This document shows positions 53,571 through 62,709 of a DNA stretch of 64,000 nucleotides, one piece after another. A program made the position numbers and the translations under genes. This DNA is from an uncultured Odoribacter sp. (GTDB lineage Bacteria; Bacteroidota; Bacteroidia; Bacteroidales; Marinifilaceae). Numbering within the stretch: the first letter of the stretch is position 1; each line of letters opens with the position of its first letter. Under the pieces are notes generated by a model. The model saw only the letters and a list, made by a program, of their open reading frames with translations, did not search any database and was not told where the DNA came from. The stretch is from positions 1 to 64,000 of the forward strand of contig CAJUQA010000005.1 in the NCBI GenBank assembly GCA_910588375.1. Direction: 5' to 3'.

Positions 53571-55251
53571 TACAGAACTGGAAGAAATATATTACAATGC
53601 AATGCAGCTTAATGCTGAAATTGTTGATGCAAATATTTTAATCGTAGAAGGAGGACGTGGAGTCGGGAAAACAGAAGGGGTACTTGGTCCCCGAACGATG
53701 CGTGTTGCCGCAGATATTCCTCGTGAAACTTCCGTTTTAGCCCATAAAACCTATGTCGCCTTACTCAGCAATATTGTACCCAACCTTATAGCATACTATA
53801 ACAGCCCTCGGGGAAAAGATGAAAAGCCGCTTCTTCGTGAGGGGATTGATTTCGTTGTCGGGGAAAAGGATTTGCCGAAGCATTTTCAAAAGCCTCGTTT
53901 TCCGGTGCAACATCCGGAACATACGATTTTTTATGCAAACGGGCATAACGTGCGCTTAGTCGCAACCGACCAGCCAGATGCGATTGCCGGAGCAAACATC
54001 GTACATGCTTTCGTTGAAGAGATGAAACACAACAAAGGCGAAAAACTGAAAACAAGAATCTTTCCAGCCATGCGTGTCGGGCGACTTACACAAGGCGTAA
54101 ATAATATGCAAAAATCGCCTTATTATCAAGGAGTGACAGGCATATCCGACTCCGCCCGGATATCGCTGGGGGAGGATTCATGGTTTTATGAGTATGAGCA
54201 GCAGATGAATCAGGATCTGATAGATGAGATTGTGACTGTTTCTTTGCATATTCATGAGGCACTTTACAACATTGAACAAGGGAAAGATGTAGCGGCTATG
54301 CAGAAAAGAGTGGTAAAATGGACTCCGATTCTTCGGGAAATGAGAGGTGCTGCCGTGTATTATCAGCGTGTTTCTACTTTTATAAACAAAGAAGTTCTTG
54401 GGACTAAATATTTTGCCACACAGAAGAAGATACTGACGCCTGATGAATTCTTGACGTCAATTTGCACTGTTCGTGAAAAACGTGTTTCCAATATGTTTTT
54501 TCCGAACTTCCGGGAAGATATACACGTTTTCGATGATGGCTACAAGTATGAGATAATCATGAAATTCAATCTGAAAGATTCTTTTTCCATCACTTCTGAA
54601 TATTTGAAATATTACGATCCGGATGCGAAACTGGAGCTGGGATTCGACCCGGGTAGTTTTGCCAGTTTCGTCGTCGGTCAGGAAAAGAAAAAACAGAATG
54701 AATATCGGATTTTAAAAGAGTTTTATGTATATGCTCCAGAAGACTTGCCGGATTTGGCCCGAAAATTTAATAGCTACTTTACTTCACGTCGGAACCGGCA
54801 TATAGACCTTTACTACGACCGGGCCGGGAACCAGAAAAAGAACAAACAAAAATTACAGCTTACTGCCGCCAAAGAACTAAAAGCCGAACTGGAACGATAC
54901 GGCTGGAGTGTTCGCTTGATGAACGAGCGTCAGCGGACTATTTACCATTGGGAACACTATAAATTAAACTCCCGGCTAATGTCTGAATCTGAGCGGAATT
55001 TACCCCGTATTCGGATTGATGGGAACGAGTGTCCGAATTTAGTGTCGGCCATACAACTATCTCCCCGTAAGGAAACAAACGGAGATATAGAATTGGATAA
55101 AAGCTCCGAGATTAAAATTCCGATTAATTTACAAGCTGGTTTAAGTACACAGATTCCATCCGGGTTTATGTACTTGATTTTTGGTAAATATGAACGTTAT
55201 TTGCCCACTGGGACAGGTGGCGTTCCGGCTTTACCTGAAAATGTGGAATAA
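53560..55251 (+). CDS. Large terminase subunit
   Basis: A 563-residue DNA-packaging motor. The ATPase Walker A-type P-loop is IVEGGRGVGKTEGVLGPR (about 28-45), Walker B is in IVHAFVEEMKHN, and the C-terminal nuclease region has LELGFDPGSFASFVVGQEKK with the first catalytic Asp and DLYYDRAGNQ with the second. It is in the usual TerS-TerL order and followed by a terminator at 55274. Confidence 0.88.
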   Translation: MVNSTELEEIYYNAMQLNAEIVDANILIVEGGRGVGKTEGVLGPRTMRVAADIPRETSVLAHKTYVALLSNIVPNLIAYYNSPRGKDEKPLLREGIDFVVGEKDLPKHFQKPRFPVQHPEHTIFYANGHNVRLVATDQPDAIAGANIVHAFVEEMKHNKGEKLKTRIFPAMRVGRLTQGVNNMQKSPYYQGVTGISDSARISLGEDSWFYEYEQQMNQDLIDEIVTVSLHIHEALYNIEQGKDVAAMQKRVVKWTPILREMRGAAVYYQRVSTFINKEVLGTKYFATQKKILTPDEFLTSICTVREKRVSNMFFPNFREDIHVFDDGYKYEIIMKFNLKDSFSITSEYLKYYDPDAKLELGFDPGSFASFVVGQEKKKQNEYRILKEFYVYAPEDLPDLARKFNSYFTSRRNRHIDLYYDRAGNQKKNKQKLQLTAAKELKAELERYGWSVRLMNERQRTIYHWEHYKLNSRLMSESERNLPRIRIDGNECPNLVSAIQLSPRKETNGDIELDKSSEIKIPINLQAGLSTQIPSGFMYLIFGKYERYLPTGTGGVPALPENVE

Positions 55252-55273
55252 AACTATAAAATAGTATTGTTTT

Positions 55274-55304
55274 AGGGTAAAAATGATAGTGTTTACCCTT
55301 TTTT
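55274..55304 (+). terminator. Terminator after large terminase
   Basis: AGGGTAAA (55274-55281) pairs with TTTACCCT (55292-55299), then TTTTT. Confidence 0.8.
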
Positions 55305-55618
55305 GTCAGTGGAAAAATTGTTTTTAATTTGATTTTTAGCTTTTTGACTATTATAGAACCGAAAAAAGATGAAAAAGACGGAATGTTGACCCCGCCACGC
55401 TAAGTTTTTTTTATGCAAGTCAATAACCTGTTTTTGTTGGAAATATGACGTCAGGCCTTGATTCTGGGAGTTTTTGTGTTTGTGCATGGCCTATACGGAA
55501 CTGGTGGTCTGCTTAGAATGAAAAAGATAATGTTTAGATTCTTTTTTACAATGATGCTCCCTGCATTGCAAATCTTTTGTCCTTTCCATCGCTTATCCAT
55601 TGTCATACTTTCGCTACT
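55305..55618. other. Non-coding gap between terminase and portal genes
   Basis: No frame on either strand is convincing. The stretch contains AT-rich sequence and no clear repeat. A weak TACTTTCG (55606-55613) directly before the next ATG could be a -7 box. Confidence 0.45.
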
Positions 55619-55933
55619 ATGGAAACAGTAAATGGACATGAAGCATTAAAGACGCTGGAAGAAATCTCCCGGGCCGGCGGTCGTTTTACAATAGCTTTCT
55701 TTAAGTATTCCCGGGCAAAGGAAAAGGCCTCGGCAACTTTAAGAACTATTGAAGGATGTCGAGTTCGGGCGCAACTCCCGCATGAACGTTTTGAAATTGA
55801 TGGTGATAATTTTTTCCTATTTGAAGATGCCGACGGCAATCCGAAAGCCTGTTATAAGGTACTGATCCGGTTTATCGGGTTGCCCGTCGACAACTTCAAA
55901 TTAACTAAAGTCAACTGGTTTAACCATGAGTAA
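55619..55933 (+). CDS. Small phage protein upstream of portal
   Basis: A 104-residue protein starting METVNGHEALKTLEEISRAG; beta-rich middle (CRVRAQLPHERFEIDGDNFF). The frame is open 14 codons further up but without a better start. It overlaps the portal gene by 8 bp. Function unknown. Confidence 0.68.
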   Translation: METVNGHEALKTLEEISRAGGRFTIAFFKYSRAKEKASATLRTIEGCRVRAQLPHERFEIDGDNFFLFEDADGNPKACYKVLIRFIGLPVDNFKLTKVNWFNHE

Positions 55934-57410
55934 AGTAACAATTAAACATTTTGGTGATGTAGGGTATGTAAAAGACGGTACTCAAACATTCACCTTCCAG
56001 CTTGGGGATCGTACAAAGCCTGAATTTTCAAAGCCGGTGTCGTCGCCTGAGTACGAATCATTCTTGCCAGTATTGCGCTCAGGAACTTACCGGATTCTCT
56101 CGTATGGGCAAAATAACTTGGAACCTAACGAAGTAAAAGAGATGATTTCCCGCAACCGGTTACTCCCGGAGCTGATCGAAAAACAAATTCGTATGTTGTA
56201 TGGGCAGGGGCCTGTACTCTTTATTGTCAAGACTTTAGGGAGGGAAGTATCCCGGGAGTTCTGCTCTGATCCGGAAATTATGGAATGGCTGGAGAGCTGG
56301 AAAGAATCCGGACTACAAGACAATTATAAGACATATCTTAACAAATGCATCCGGTCGTTTTACTTTGATGAAGGAATATTTACTCGATGGAGATTCAATA
56401 AATCCAGACGCATCGGCGGCTCTCTGCCGGTGGCTGGACTGGAACACCTGAGTTCCACTCGCTGCCGTTTTGCCAGTAAATTTGAGATTGACCCGTATAA
56501 TTACGAAGACCGAGACTTTAAATTGGTACTTTTTGGAGACTGGCAATTTGCTGCACCGATCAATTTTAAGGTGTATCCTCGTTTTGATTTCACGACCCCC
56601 TTTGCCTATGCTTCCTGTATAAATTATGCGAAAAATCCGAGTCAAGGGGAAGAAGTTTACGCTTTCAATAAGTTCTATCGGGGGATAAAAGAGTGGATAA
56701 AAGGTTCAAACCTTACTCCACGGTATATAAACGATTATCTGGAGAACGCTTTTTCTGCCAGATTACACGTCATAATCCCCTACTCATGGGTTGAAAGCAA
56801 GCGACAGATGCTTCAAGATCTTTGTGAGAAAAATGCAGAACTGGAGGAAGCCGGGAAAAAACTTTTAACAGTAAAATTCGGAGAGGAAGAAGTTCTGGAG
56901 ATAGGTACTGATTTTAACGAAAATATATTGAACAAATATATAAACATGGAACTGGCCCGTTTTAGCCGTTTCCTTTCCGGTGCAGGAAAAAATCAGGGGA
57001 AAATATACTCCAGCTACAGTTACATGACAGCAGACGGAAAACAAGACCGGTGGACTATCGAAGAAGTACCGCAAAAGTACAAGGAATATATCGAGGGCCT
57101 TACCAGTTACGATAAGCGAGCTGACGAAGTTATGTTGTCGGCAAAAGGTATTGATTCCTCTATTTCGAATATCAGCAAAGACGGGGTTATCTCAAAATCC
57201 GGCGCAGATGCCTACTACAATTACATGATCTATCTGAGCAATCTGGCAATCCCGGAAGAAGTAGTTACCAGCGATATCAATTACGCCATAAAATTAAATT
57301 TCCCGGAAAAATACCGGCAGGGATTCCGGGTTGGATTTTACCGACCGGTCGTTCATCGCCAGCAGGAAGTTTCTCCGGCAGACAGACCAACTAATAATCA
57401 ACAGCCATGA
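55926..57410 (+). CDS. Probable portal protein
   Basis: A 494-residue virion protein directly after the terminase block. The portal call rests on place, length and a portal-like pattern: N-terminal beta region, helical LLPELIEKQIRMLYGQGPVL, then a long C-terminal helical part and a Pro/Gln-rich tail. It has no single diagnostic motif. The portal forms the ring through which DNA enters the head. It overlaps the next gene by 4 bp. Confidence 0.65.
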   Translation: MSKVTIKHFGDVGYVKDGTQTFTFQLGDRTKPEFSKPVSSPEYESFLPVLRSGTYRILSYGQNNLEPNEVKEMISRNRLLPELIEKQIRMLYGQGPVLFIVKTLGREVSREFCSDPEIMEWLESWKESGLQDNYKTYLNKCIRSFYFDEGIFTRWRFNKSRRIGGSLPVAGLEHLSSTRCRFASKFEIDPYNYEDRDFKLVLFGDWQFAAPINFKVYPRFDFTTPFAYASCINYAKNPSQGEEVYAFNKFYRGIKEWIKGSNLTPRYINDYLENAFSARLHVIIPYSWVESKRQMLQDLCEKNAELEEAGKKLLTVKFGEEEVLEIGTDFNENILNKYINMELARFSRFLSGAGKNQGKIYSSYSYMTADGKQDRWTIEEVPQKYKEYIEGLTSYDKRADEVMLSAKGIDSSISNISKDGVISKSGADAYYNYMIYLSNLAIPEEVVTSDINYAIKLNFPEKYRQGFRVGFYRPVVHRQQEVSPADRPTNNQQP

Positions 57411-58255
57411 GACAGTTTTTTACAGATATTTCCGAATTAAGCGAATATGCTCCCGGAGTGGATTCATCGATAGAATTAATAACACTTCAACCTTCTTTCC
57501 GGACATCCCGACAGAAAATAAGTGAAATGGTTACACCGTCGGTTTGGGAAAAAATAGCAGAAGAGAGGACAGAAGAACTATTCGAGAATTTTCTTTCGGC
57601 AATTGCTAACCGGATGATGTACGAGCATTCCATTTTTTTAGCGGTGGCCAAGAATGCCGGCGAACAGAAACTTTACAAATACCAGCATGAAGAGATTAAG
57701 GATATTTACGTCTCAAATTTCTGGGCTGCGATGAATAATATTCTCCAGTATTTAGATTCTCATCCGGATTACGCCGGATGGCAGGATTCCCGGCACTACA
57801 AAGACCGGCAAAATCTCATCATTAGGTCAGCAGAGGAGTTTGACCATTATTATGCGATTGATTCATCCCCCTATTTTTACTATAAAGTGCAGTTCCTGAT
57901 CCGGAAAATTTATAGTGATGAAATCAAAAGCCGGGTGAAGAAAATTTCATTGCTTCAGGAGGATTCGGAATTTGCCTCAAGGGTTAAACGGGCACTCTGT
58001 TATCATGTGATGGCCGAAGCGGTAATGACATTTGATTTGACGGAATTACCCAGATCTATCAGGTACGATTTTAATCACGAGTACGAAAAGACTGGCTCGG
58101 TCCCTCAAAGCCGAGAAAAGCTTAATACCTACTTCATGAAACAGGTTTTAGCATGGTACAAGGCTATTGAAACGGAGATATCTTTAGCAAAAGAATCCGT
58201 TGATATTGAAGTCTCAGACAATAAAGAAGAAAATAACTATTATTTTATGTCATGA
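57407..58255 (+). CDS. Putative head-tail connector or neck protein
   Basis: A 282-residue mainly helical protein (SVWEKIAEERTEELFENFLS, then YQHEEIKDIYVSNFWAAMNN) with an acidic end. It resembles Bacteroidota phage structural proteins grouped as DUF6712 in size and context, but that match is uncertain. ATGA overlaps on both sides indicate a coupled portal-neck operon. Confidence 0.6.
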   Translation: MRQFFTDISELSEYAPGVDSSIELITLQPSFRTSRQKISEMVTPSVWEKIAEERTEELFENFLSAIANRMMYEHSIFLAVAKNAGEQKLYKYQHEEIKDIYVSNFWAAMNNILQYLDSHPDYAGWQDSRHYKDRQNLIIRSAEEFDHYYAIDSSPYFYYKVQFLIRKIYSDEIKSRVKKISLLQEDSEFASRVKRALCYHVMAEAVMTFDLTELPRSIRYDFNHEYEKTGSVPQSREKLNTYFMKQVLAWYKAIETEISLAKESVDIEVSDNKEENNYYFMS

Positions 58256-59220
58256 TTGAAATAAATAACTACAAATTGCCATCGAAATGGGAGGAATTTT
58301 CTCCGAAAGAATTTCTGACGGTATCACGGTACGTTTCTCTGTTTACTGAAGGGGCTTTAGCTCTTCATCAAACTAAGATACATTTGTTTTGTGCTTTAAC
58401 TAATTTTAGAATTGAACGATTAAAACCAAATCAGCGTCAAAAGTTTATAGATAATTTATTGAAGTTATTAGAAGACTTTAATTTTTTCTATGAGATAATA
58501 TATTCTCCGGCCAGCAAGTTCAAAAATATCACGTTTGAAGTCCGCAAGCTTCTCCGGAAGCAAGAACCGGAAAAAATCAAGGAACCGGAAGCACGGTTTG
58601 CAGAAAAATTGAAAAGGTCGTATGTTCCGGATTTATCGATTCGTCGTCAGTTGCTTCCTGAACTTCGGCTTTCCCGCCGGCAGAAATTGAAGGGATACTC
58701 ATTTGATTGTTGCCGGATCCCGGAAACGAATATTGCAGCAGAACAATTCATCGATGCCAATCAGGCTTATGAGGCATTTGAAGAGTCACGCGATTTCGCA
58801 TACTTGGATTTGTTGACCGCCATACTTTATTGCCAGCCTTATTCCTCTGAGAAAGCCCGGGCTTTGGTGGAACAACTACAATCGGTTCCCGTTGAATTAA
58901 AAAATGCCGTTCTCTTGAATTTTCTTGGGATACTGAATTATCTTTTCCGGGAAACCAAATACTCGGTTCTTTTCAGCCAAGCCGGCTCCAAAACCAAAAA
59001 GAAAAATCTGCTCGGAATGAGTGCTATTCTTTTTTCAATGTCCGAAAAAGGCTACGGCTCCCTACAGGAAGTTGCCGGATTAAATTTGTTTACTTTCCTT
59101 GATCTTATCTACAAAAACATCTCGGATGCTATAAATGAATGTTTGAGCCTTGAAATGTCAAAAGAGGAGATCTCAGAGAAACTGGATATACCGATAAATG
59201 TTATAAATGAGTTCGCATGA
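58252..59220 (+). CDS. Uncharacterised phage structural-region protein
   Basis: A 322-residue protein with several helical stretches (NYKLPSKWEEFSPKEFLTVS; KEEISEKLDIPINVINEFA at the end, which looks HTH-like). It lies between connector-type genes and overlaps both neighbours by 4 bp. Function unknown; head-completion or assembly role likely from position. Confidence 0.62.
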   Translation: MIEINNYKLPSKWEEFSPKEFLTVSRYVSLFTEGALALHQTKIHLFCALTNFRIERLKPNQRQKFIDNLLKLLEDFNFFYEIIYSPASKFKNITFEVRKLLRKQEPEKIKEPEARFAEKLKRSYVPDLSIRRQLLPELRLSRRQKLKGYSFDCCRIPETNIAAEQFIDANQAYEAFEESRDFAYLDLLTAILYCQPYSSEKARALVEQLQSVPVELKNAVLLNFLGILNYLFRETKYSVLFSQAGSKTKKKNLLGMSAILFSMSEKGYGSLQEVAGLNLFTFLDLIYKNISDAINECLSLEMSKEEISEKLDIPINVINEFA

Positions 59221-59756
59221 CAATTTTCCAAGATATCTTTCTTTACTTTGCCCGTTTCGCTGATCGGAGCGGAGTATTTAAAAATTTCACAAAGAATACC
59301 GGTTCTGATGAGTATAACCGGTTTAAAGCTGCTGTGGATCAATTGCCGGAAACTCCGATAGTTCCCGGTATAAATGATTTTATCTTGGCAGCGAGCGAAG
59401 AATCTGTAAAAAAGCGGATCCTTACGTTTAAGTCGACTTATCTCTTCGTCGACTATGGGGAAGTTGCCAGTCAGCAGACTTCCCTAAAAGTTCAGGAGGA
59501 TTATTTCCGTCTGGCTTTAACGGTTGCGCATCCGTTATCTGCAAATACCTTAAACATGGCCGAAGAGATTGTTTTGAACGATCGGCTTTTTAACCTAATC
59601 CGTTCTATCCGGAAGTACATGAAAAATGACCGGCAGGATCCTTTTATCAAACGCCTTACTTTTCCGCAGGAAATCCAACCCTTCTATGCACCGGCTTTGT
59701 CAAATAGTTTCGGCTGGACCATGGTTTTCCAGATGAGCGGGATAGCGATGATATAA
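59217..59756 (+). CDS. Uncharacterised phage structural-region protein
   Basis: A 179-residue protein (FKNFTKNTGSDEYNRFKAAV; FPQEIQPFYAPALSNSFGWT) probably a head-tail joining or tail-completion protein by position, without recognised domain. It is the last of the portal-neck block; the next gene has its own promoter. Confidence 0.62.
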   Translation: MTIFQDIFLYFARFADRSGVFKNFTKNTGSDEYNRFKAAVDQLPETPIVPGINDFILAASEESVKKRILTFKSTYLFVDYGEVASQQTSLKVQEDYFRLALTVAHPLSANTLNMAEEIVLNDRLFNLIRSIRKYMKNDRQDPFIKRLTFPQEIQPFYAPALSNSFGWTMVFQMSGIAMI

Positions 59757-59790
59757 AAAAGGTATTTAATACGATTTTTCATACTAAAAA

Positions 59791-59822
59791 TTTGTGTAGT
59801 ACGAAAAATCGTATTATCTTTG
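59791..59822 (+). promoter_or_regulatory. Promoter with internal palindromic operator
   Basis: TTTG (59791-59794), 20-bp spacer, TATCTTTG (59815-59822). The spacer contains TACGAAAAATCGTA (59800-59813), and a further copy of its half site lies inverted at 59769-59783 (ACGATTTTTCATA). A regulator bound there would cover the promoter. Confidence 0.75.
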
Positions 59823-59844
59823 AAGTGTTCAAACAAAAAGAGAT

Positions 59845-59994
59845 ATGGAAGACATTAAATTAACAGAAAAAGAGATTGACCTGATAACCACAATTCGCAA
59901 TTACAGGCGATCTTATCCAAATGGATATCCAGAGCTATTATGGTATCTCGAGCGATTATTTTATGAGCTATTGGATCCAGAAGAGAACAATTAA
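59845..59994 (+). CDS. 49-residue small phage protein
   Basis: Starts MEDIKLTEKEIDLITTIRNY and ends LLDPEENN; acidic and helical. It is the first gene after the operator-bearing promoter and is followed after 45 bp by a DUF5053 gene. Such a pattern (small acidic gene, then DNA-binding gene) would fit a regulator pair, but no function is known. Confidence 0.7.
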   Translation: MEDIKLTEKEIDLITTIRNYRRSYPNGYPELLWYLERLFYELLDPEENN

Positions 59995-60039
59995 AAACTT
60001 TCCACCATGCAAATGGTGGAAATTAAAACAATAAACGAT

Positions 60040-60285
60040 ATGGAAGTAATAATGAATGCACAAGCCTCAATGAAAAAACGTTTGGAGGATTTATTGGTTG
60101 CCATTTCTTGGGCAGACTTGGCACGTAATTATTTTGGAAAGTCCAGTTCATGGTTATATCATAAATTGGATGGCCGGGATGGCAATGGGAAACCGACCAG
60201 TTTTTCTTTGGAAGAACAACAAATATTGAAGGGGGCATTAGTAGACCTTTCAGAGCGTATTCGACGTGCTGCCGATAAAATTTAA
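60040..60285 (+). CDS. DUF5053 protein
   Basis: An 81-residue protein matching DUF5053: VAISWADLARNYFGKSSSWL followed by GNGKPTSFSLEEQQILKGA and RIRRAADKI. It resembles the C-terminal part of the chromosomal protein at 30701. The frame is open from 60007, but that ATG lies inside a hairpin (TTCCACCAT-GCAA-ATGGTGGAA, 60000-60021), so ATG 60040 is preferred. Likely DNA-binding; target unknown. A terminator follows at 60343. Confidence 0.8.
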   Translation: MEVIMNAQASMKKRLEDLLVAISWADLARNYFGKSSSWLYHKLDGRDGNGKPTSFSLEEQQILKGALVDLSERIRRAADKI

Positions 60286-60342
60286 GGTTTCGGTGCATAT
60301 CCACCGATTGAACAAAAATCGCCTGTTAACCTTCGGGCGTGT

Positions 60343-60371
60343 AACCTCCGGGAATTCTGGAGGTTTTTTTG
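60343..60371 (+). terminator. Terminator after DUF5053 gene
   Basis: AACCTCC (60343-60349) pairs with GGAGGTT (60359-60365) followed by TTTTTT. Confidence 0.85.
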
Positions 60372-60472
60372 TTCTTTCCCCGATGCGTAAGCTATGGCTA
60401 AAGATTTATAGAAATTACAGGTGGTTAGGTGGGATTTGTAATATTTATACAAACAAGAAACTTCTTTTAATT

Positions 60473-60679
60473 ATGACAACAAACATCGAAGAAAAATTGA
60501 GAGAAGTTTTAGAAAAAACTTCTAAAGATCAGCAGGCTGATAATAAGTTGTCTGGTTTTGAAAAAGCATTAGAAGAGTTCAATGAATTAGTTAACAAAGG
60601 AATTATAAAAGAGCGAGGGGATACGTTGATGACAGGCTCTGAAATTTATAGTCGAAATATTAGTTTCAATGTAAAATAG
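60473..60679 (+). CDS. Small uncharacterised phage protein
   Basis: A 68-residue protein starting MTTNIEEKLREVLEKTSKDQ with a helical, charged body and a short C-terminal beta piece (SRNISFNVK). An open frame from 60266 is longer but overlaps the terminator at 60343 and has no sensible start context. Bounded by terminators. Confidence 0.65.
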   Translation: MTTNIEEKLREVLEKTSKDQQADNKLSGFEKALEEFNELVNKGIIKERGDTLMTGSEIYSRNISFNVK

Positions 60680-60748
60680 TAATGATTTTTGTTTGATGGC
60701 GAATTAATTGTCGTAATTTAAAAACAGGAGAACTTTACTTTTACAATT

Positions 60749-60774
60749 AACCCCGGAGGGCATCCGGGGTTTTA
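60749..60774 (+). terminator. Terminator before pentapeptide cassette
   Basis: AACCCCGGA (60749-60757) pairs with TCCGGGGTT (60763-60771), then TTTATT. Confidence 0.85.
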
Positions 60775-60787
60775 TTATTTAAAAATA

Positions 60788-60795
60788 TATATTTG
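60788..60795 (+). promoter_or_regulatory. -7 box of pentapeptide cassette
   Basis: TATATTTG matches TAnnTTTG; it overlaps a possible GTG start at 60795, so the protein must begin at ATG 60816. Confidence 0.65.
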
Positions 60796-60815
60796 TGGAT
60801 ATAAATACTATTGTT

Positions 60816-62051
60816 ATGATATTGCGTGGAATTTGGCGGTTTTTAATTGATTTCTTAGGAAAATATGGGTGGTTTATATTGATTGCCACATTGCTTGTCA
60901 TATTTTTAATCCCATTTGTGAAAATTTATCGTGGTGCAGACCCTGATGATATGTGCATGTTTGGGCTTGATAATCTAAAGGATTTTTTCACATTGTGGAT
61001 AAGTCTGTTCGGAGTTGTAGGGGTAACTATAAATATTATTCATGGACAATATAGAATTCGTTTGCAAGAAAAACAAGGCAGAGATAATCGATTTGCAAAA
61101 AGCGTAGAGTTATTAGGACATGAAAGTGAATCAGCGAGAATGGGAGGGGTATATAACTTGCGCTTTTTAGCTGAAGAATTTTTTAATGAATATGGAGATT
61201 GTGTATTTTCTATACTTTCTTCTCATGTTAGAGTGATAACGAGTACTCAAGATTATCAAAATAAATTTCCCCAAAAGCCTTCAGAAGAAATACAGTTGAT
61301 ATTGAAGATTTTAATAGGAGACTTATTTGATAGGAAGCTTTGTATAAATTTAATGAATTCTTATTTAGTTGGAGCTGATTTAAAGAGTGCACACTTAAAG
61401 GCAGCAGATTTAAAGGGAGCAAATTTGGAAGGAGCACATTTAGAGGATGCCTATTTGTATGGAGTACATTTAGAGGGGGCAAATTTGGGAGGAGCACATT
61501 TGGAGAATACCTTTTTGTGTGAAGCAAATTTGAAGGGAGTAAATTTAGATGGAGCATCTACAGAAAAAATAACATTATGGAAAGCAAATTTGGATGGAAT
61601 AAATTGGAAGAAAGTAAATTTAAAGAGGATAATGTTAGCGGACGTAAATTTAGAGGGAGTAGATTTGGAAAGAGCAAATCTGGAGGAGACAAATTTGAAT
61701 GGGGTAAATTTGGGAAGGGCAAATTTAGGGAGAGCCTATTTAAAGGGGGCCAAGTTAATGTTCGTGAATTTGTGTGAAGCAAATTTGAAGGGAGCAAACT
61801 TAGAAAGAGCAATATTATGGGGAGCAAATTTGGAAGGAGCGCATTTGGAGGGAGCGAATTTAGAGGGAGTAGATTTAGAGTATACAAGTTTGAAGGGAAG
61901 TCATTTGGAGGGTGCTAATTTGGAAAGAGTAATATTATGGGATGCACGTTTAGGAGAAGCATATTTCGAAGGAGCAATATTAAAAAATATTCGTGCAAGT
62001 GAGGAACAGAAAGAACTTATAAAAGCTGCTGGTGGGATATTCCAAGATTAA
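60816..62051 (+). CDS. Membrane-anchored pentapeptide-repeat protein
   Basis: A 411-residue protein. Two hydrophobic segments open it (WFILIATLLVIFLIPFV; LWISLFGVVGVTINIIHG), then a soluble linker (QEKQGRDNRFAKSVELLGHE). From about residue 190 to 395 there are about 40 pentapeptide repeats of A(N/H/D)LxG type, which fold as a right-handed beta helix. Similar membrane proteins occur as phage or plasmid cargo and in host defence, but function is unproven. Own promoter and upstream terminator mark it as an independent cassette with the next gene. Confidence 0.88.
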   Translation: MILRGIWRFLIDFLGKYGWFILIATLLVIFLIPFVKIYRGADPDDMCMFGLDNLKDFFTLWISLFGVVGVTINIIHGQYRIRLQEKQGRDNRFAKSVELLGHESESARMGGVYNLRFLAEEFFNEYGDCVFSILSSHVRVITSTQDYQNKFPQKPSEEIQLILKILIGDLFDRKLCINLMNSYLVGADLKSAHLKAADLKGANLEGAHLEDAYLYGVHLEGANLGGAHLENTFLCEANLKGVNLDGASTEKITLWKANLDGINWKKVNLKRIMLADVNLEGVDLERANLEETNLNGVNLGRANLGRAYLKGAKLMFVNLCEANLKGANLERAILWGANLEGAHLEGANLEGVDLEYTSLKGSHLEGANLERVILWDARLGEAYFEGAILKNIRASEEQKELIKAAGGIFQD

Positions 62052-62076
62052 TGTATGATATCTTAAAATTTAAAAT

Positions 62077-62694
62077 ATGGAAGCAGATAGTCAAAAGTCA
62101 ACGGAAGACATATTAAATTTTCCGGAATTGCCTAATAATTTGAGTATTGGAAAACAGGTACCGAATTGGGGAAATGATGCTGTTTTGAAAGGGATTTACT
62201 ATCATTTTGAAAACTTAGTAAAGAAAATACCTGAAGGGACAGTAAGAGTATACATCCATACACATGGGTTAGAGATAGAAGGGGGATTTGAATTTTATAG
62301 AATCCATAACTCTCAGATTATTAGTTTAGAGAAAACAACTGAGAGTGAATTAATAAAAATGGATAAATCTGTTATTGGGCGGGCTGTAGTTGGAGGACTT
62401 ATTTTAGGACCTTTAGGTGCAATCATAGGAGGAATTTCCGGAATTGGTACAAAAGAAAAAATATCTGAAAAGAATTATTTGATAATAAATTTTTGGGATT
62501 TAGAAACAAAAGCAGCTCAGACTTTGCTGATACGAAGCTCTGCTAATCCTGTATTATTCATTGCTCGGCAAAAAAAAGAAAGAGAGAAGAATCAAATAAC
62601 CGGTCGTCAGGCCGAGCCTAACTCAATGCCTATTTGGCTAATAATTTGTATTGCTATAATTTTAATAGGAGCGATACTATTATTCTTTTTATAA
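62077..62694 (+). CDS. Glycine-zipper tail-anchored membrane protein
   Basis: A 205-residue protein in the same transcript as the pentapeptide-repeat gene (25 bp apart). A beta-rich N-terminal domain (TVRVYIHTHGLEIEGGFEFY) precedes a glycine-zipper hairpin (GRAVVGGLILGPLGAIIGGI, about 105-125), and the C-terminus is a tail anchor (IWLIICIAIILIGAILLFFL). Membrane insertion is clear; the function is not. The two-gene pair could be a lysogenic-conversion or exclusion system. Confidence 0.75.
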   Translation: MEADSQKSTEDILNFPELPNNLSIGKQVPNWGNDAVLKGIYYHFENLVKKIPEGTVRVYIHTHGLEIEGGFEFYRIHNSQIISLEKTTESELIKMDKSVIGRAVVGGLILGPLGAIIGGISGIGTKEKISEKNYLIINFWDLETKAAQTLLIRSSANPVLFIARQKKEREKNQITGRQAEPNSMPIWLIICIAIILIGAILLFFL

Positions 62695-62701
62695 AGTTCC
62701 T

Positions 62702-62709
62702 TATCTTTG
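62702..62709 (+). promoter_or_regulatory. -7 promoter box
   Basis: TATCTTTG, exact TAnnTTTG match, 211 bp before the ATG at 62921. Confidence 0.6.

Noticed and set aside
61228..61887. Two Leu/Asn/Pro-rich frames opposite the pentapeptide gene
   Set aside because: Direct mirror of the repeat code; no independent support.
61371..61990. 15-bp periodic repeats as possible CRISPR or minisatellite
   Set aside because: Units are adjacent with no spacers and follow the pentapeptide coding period.
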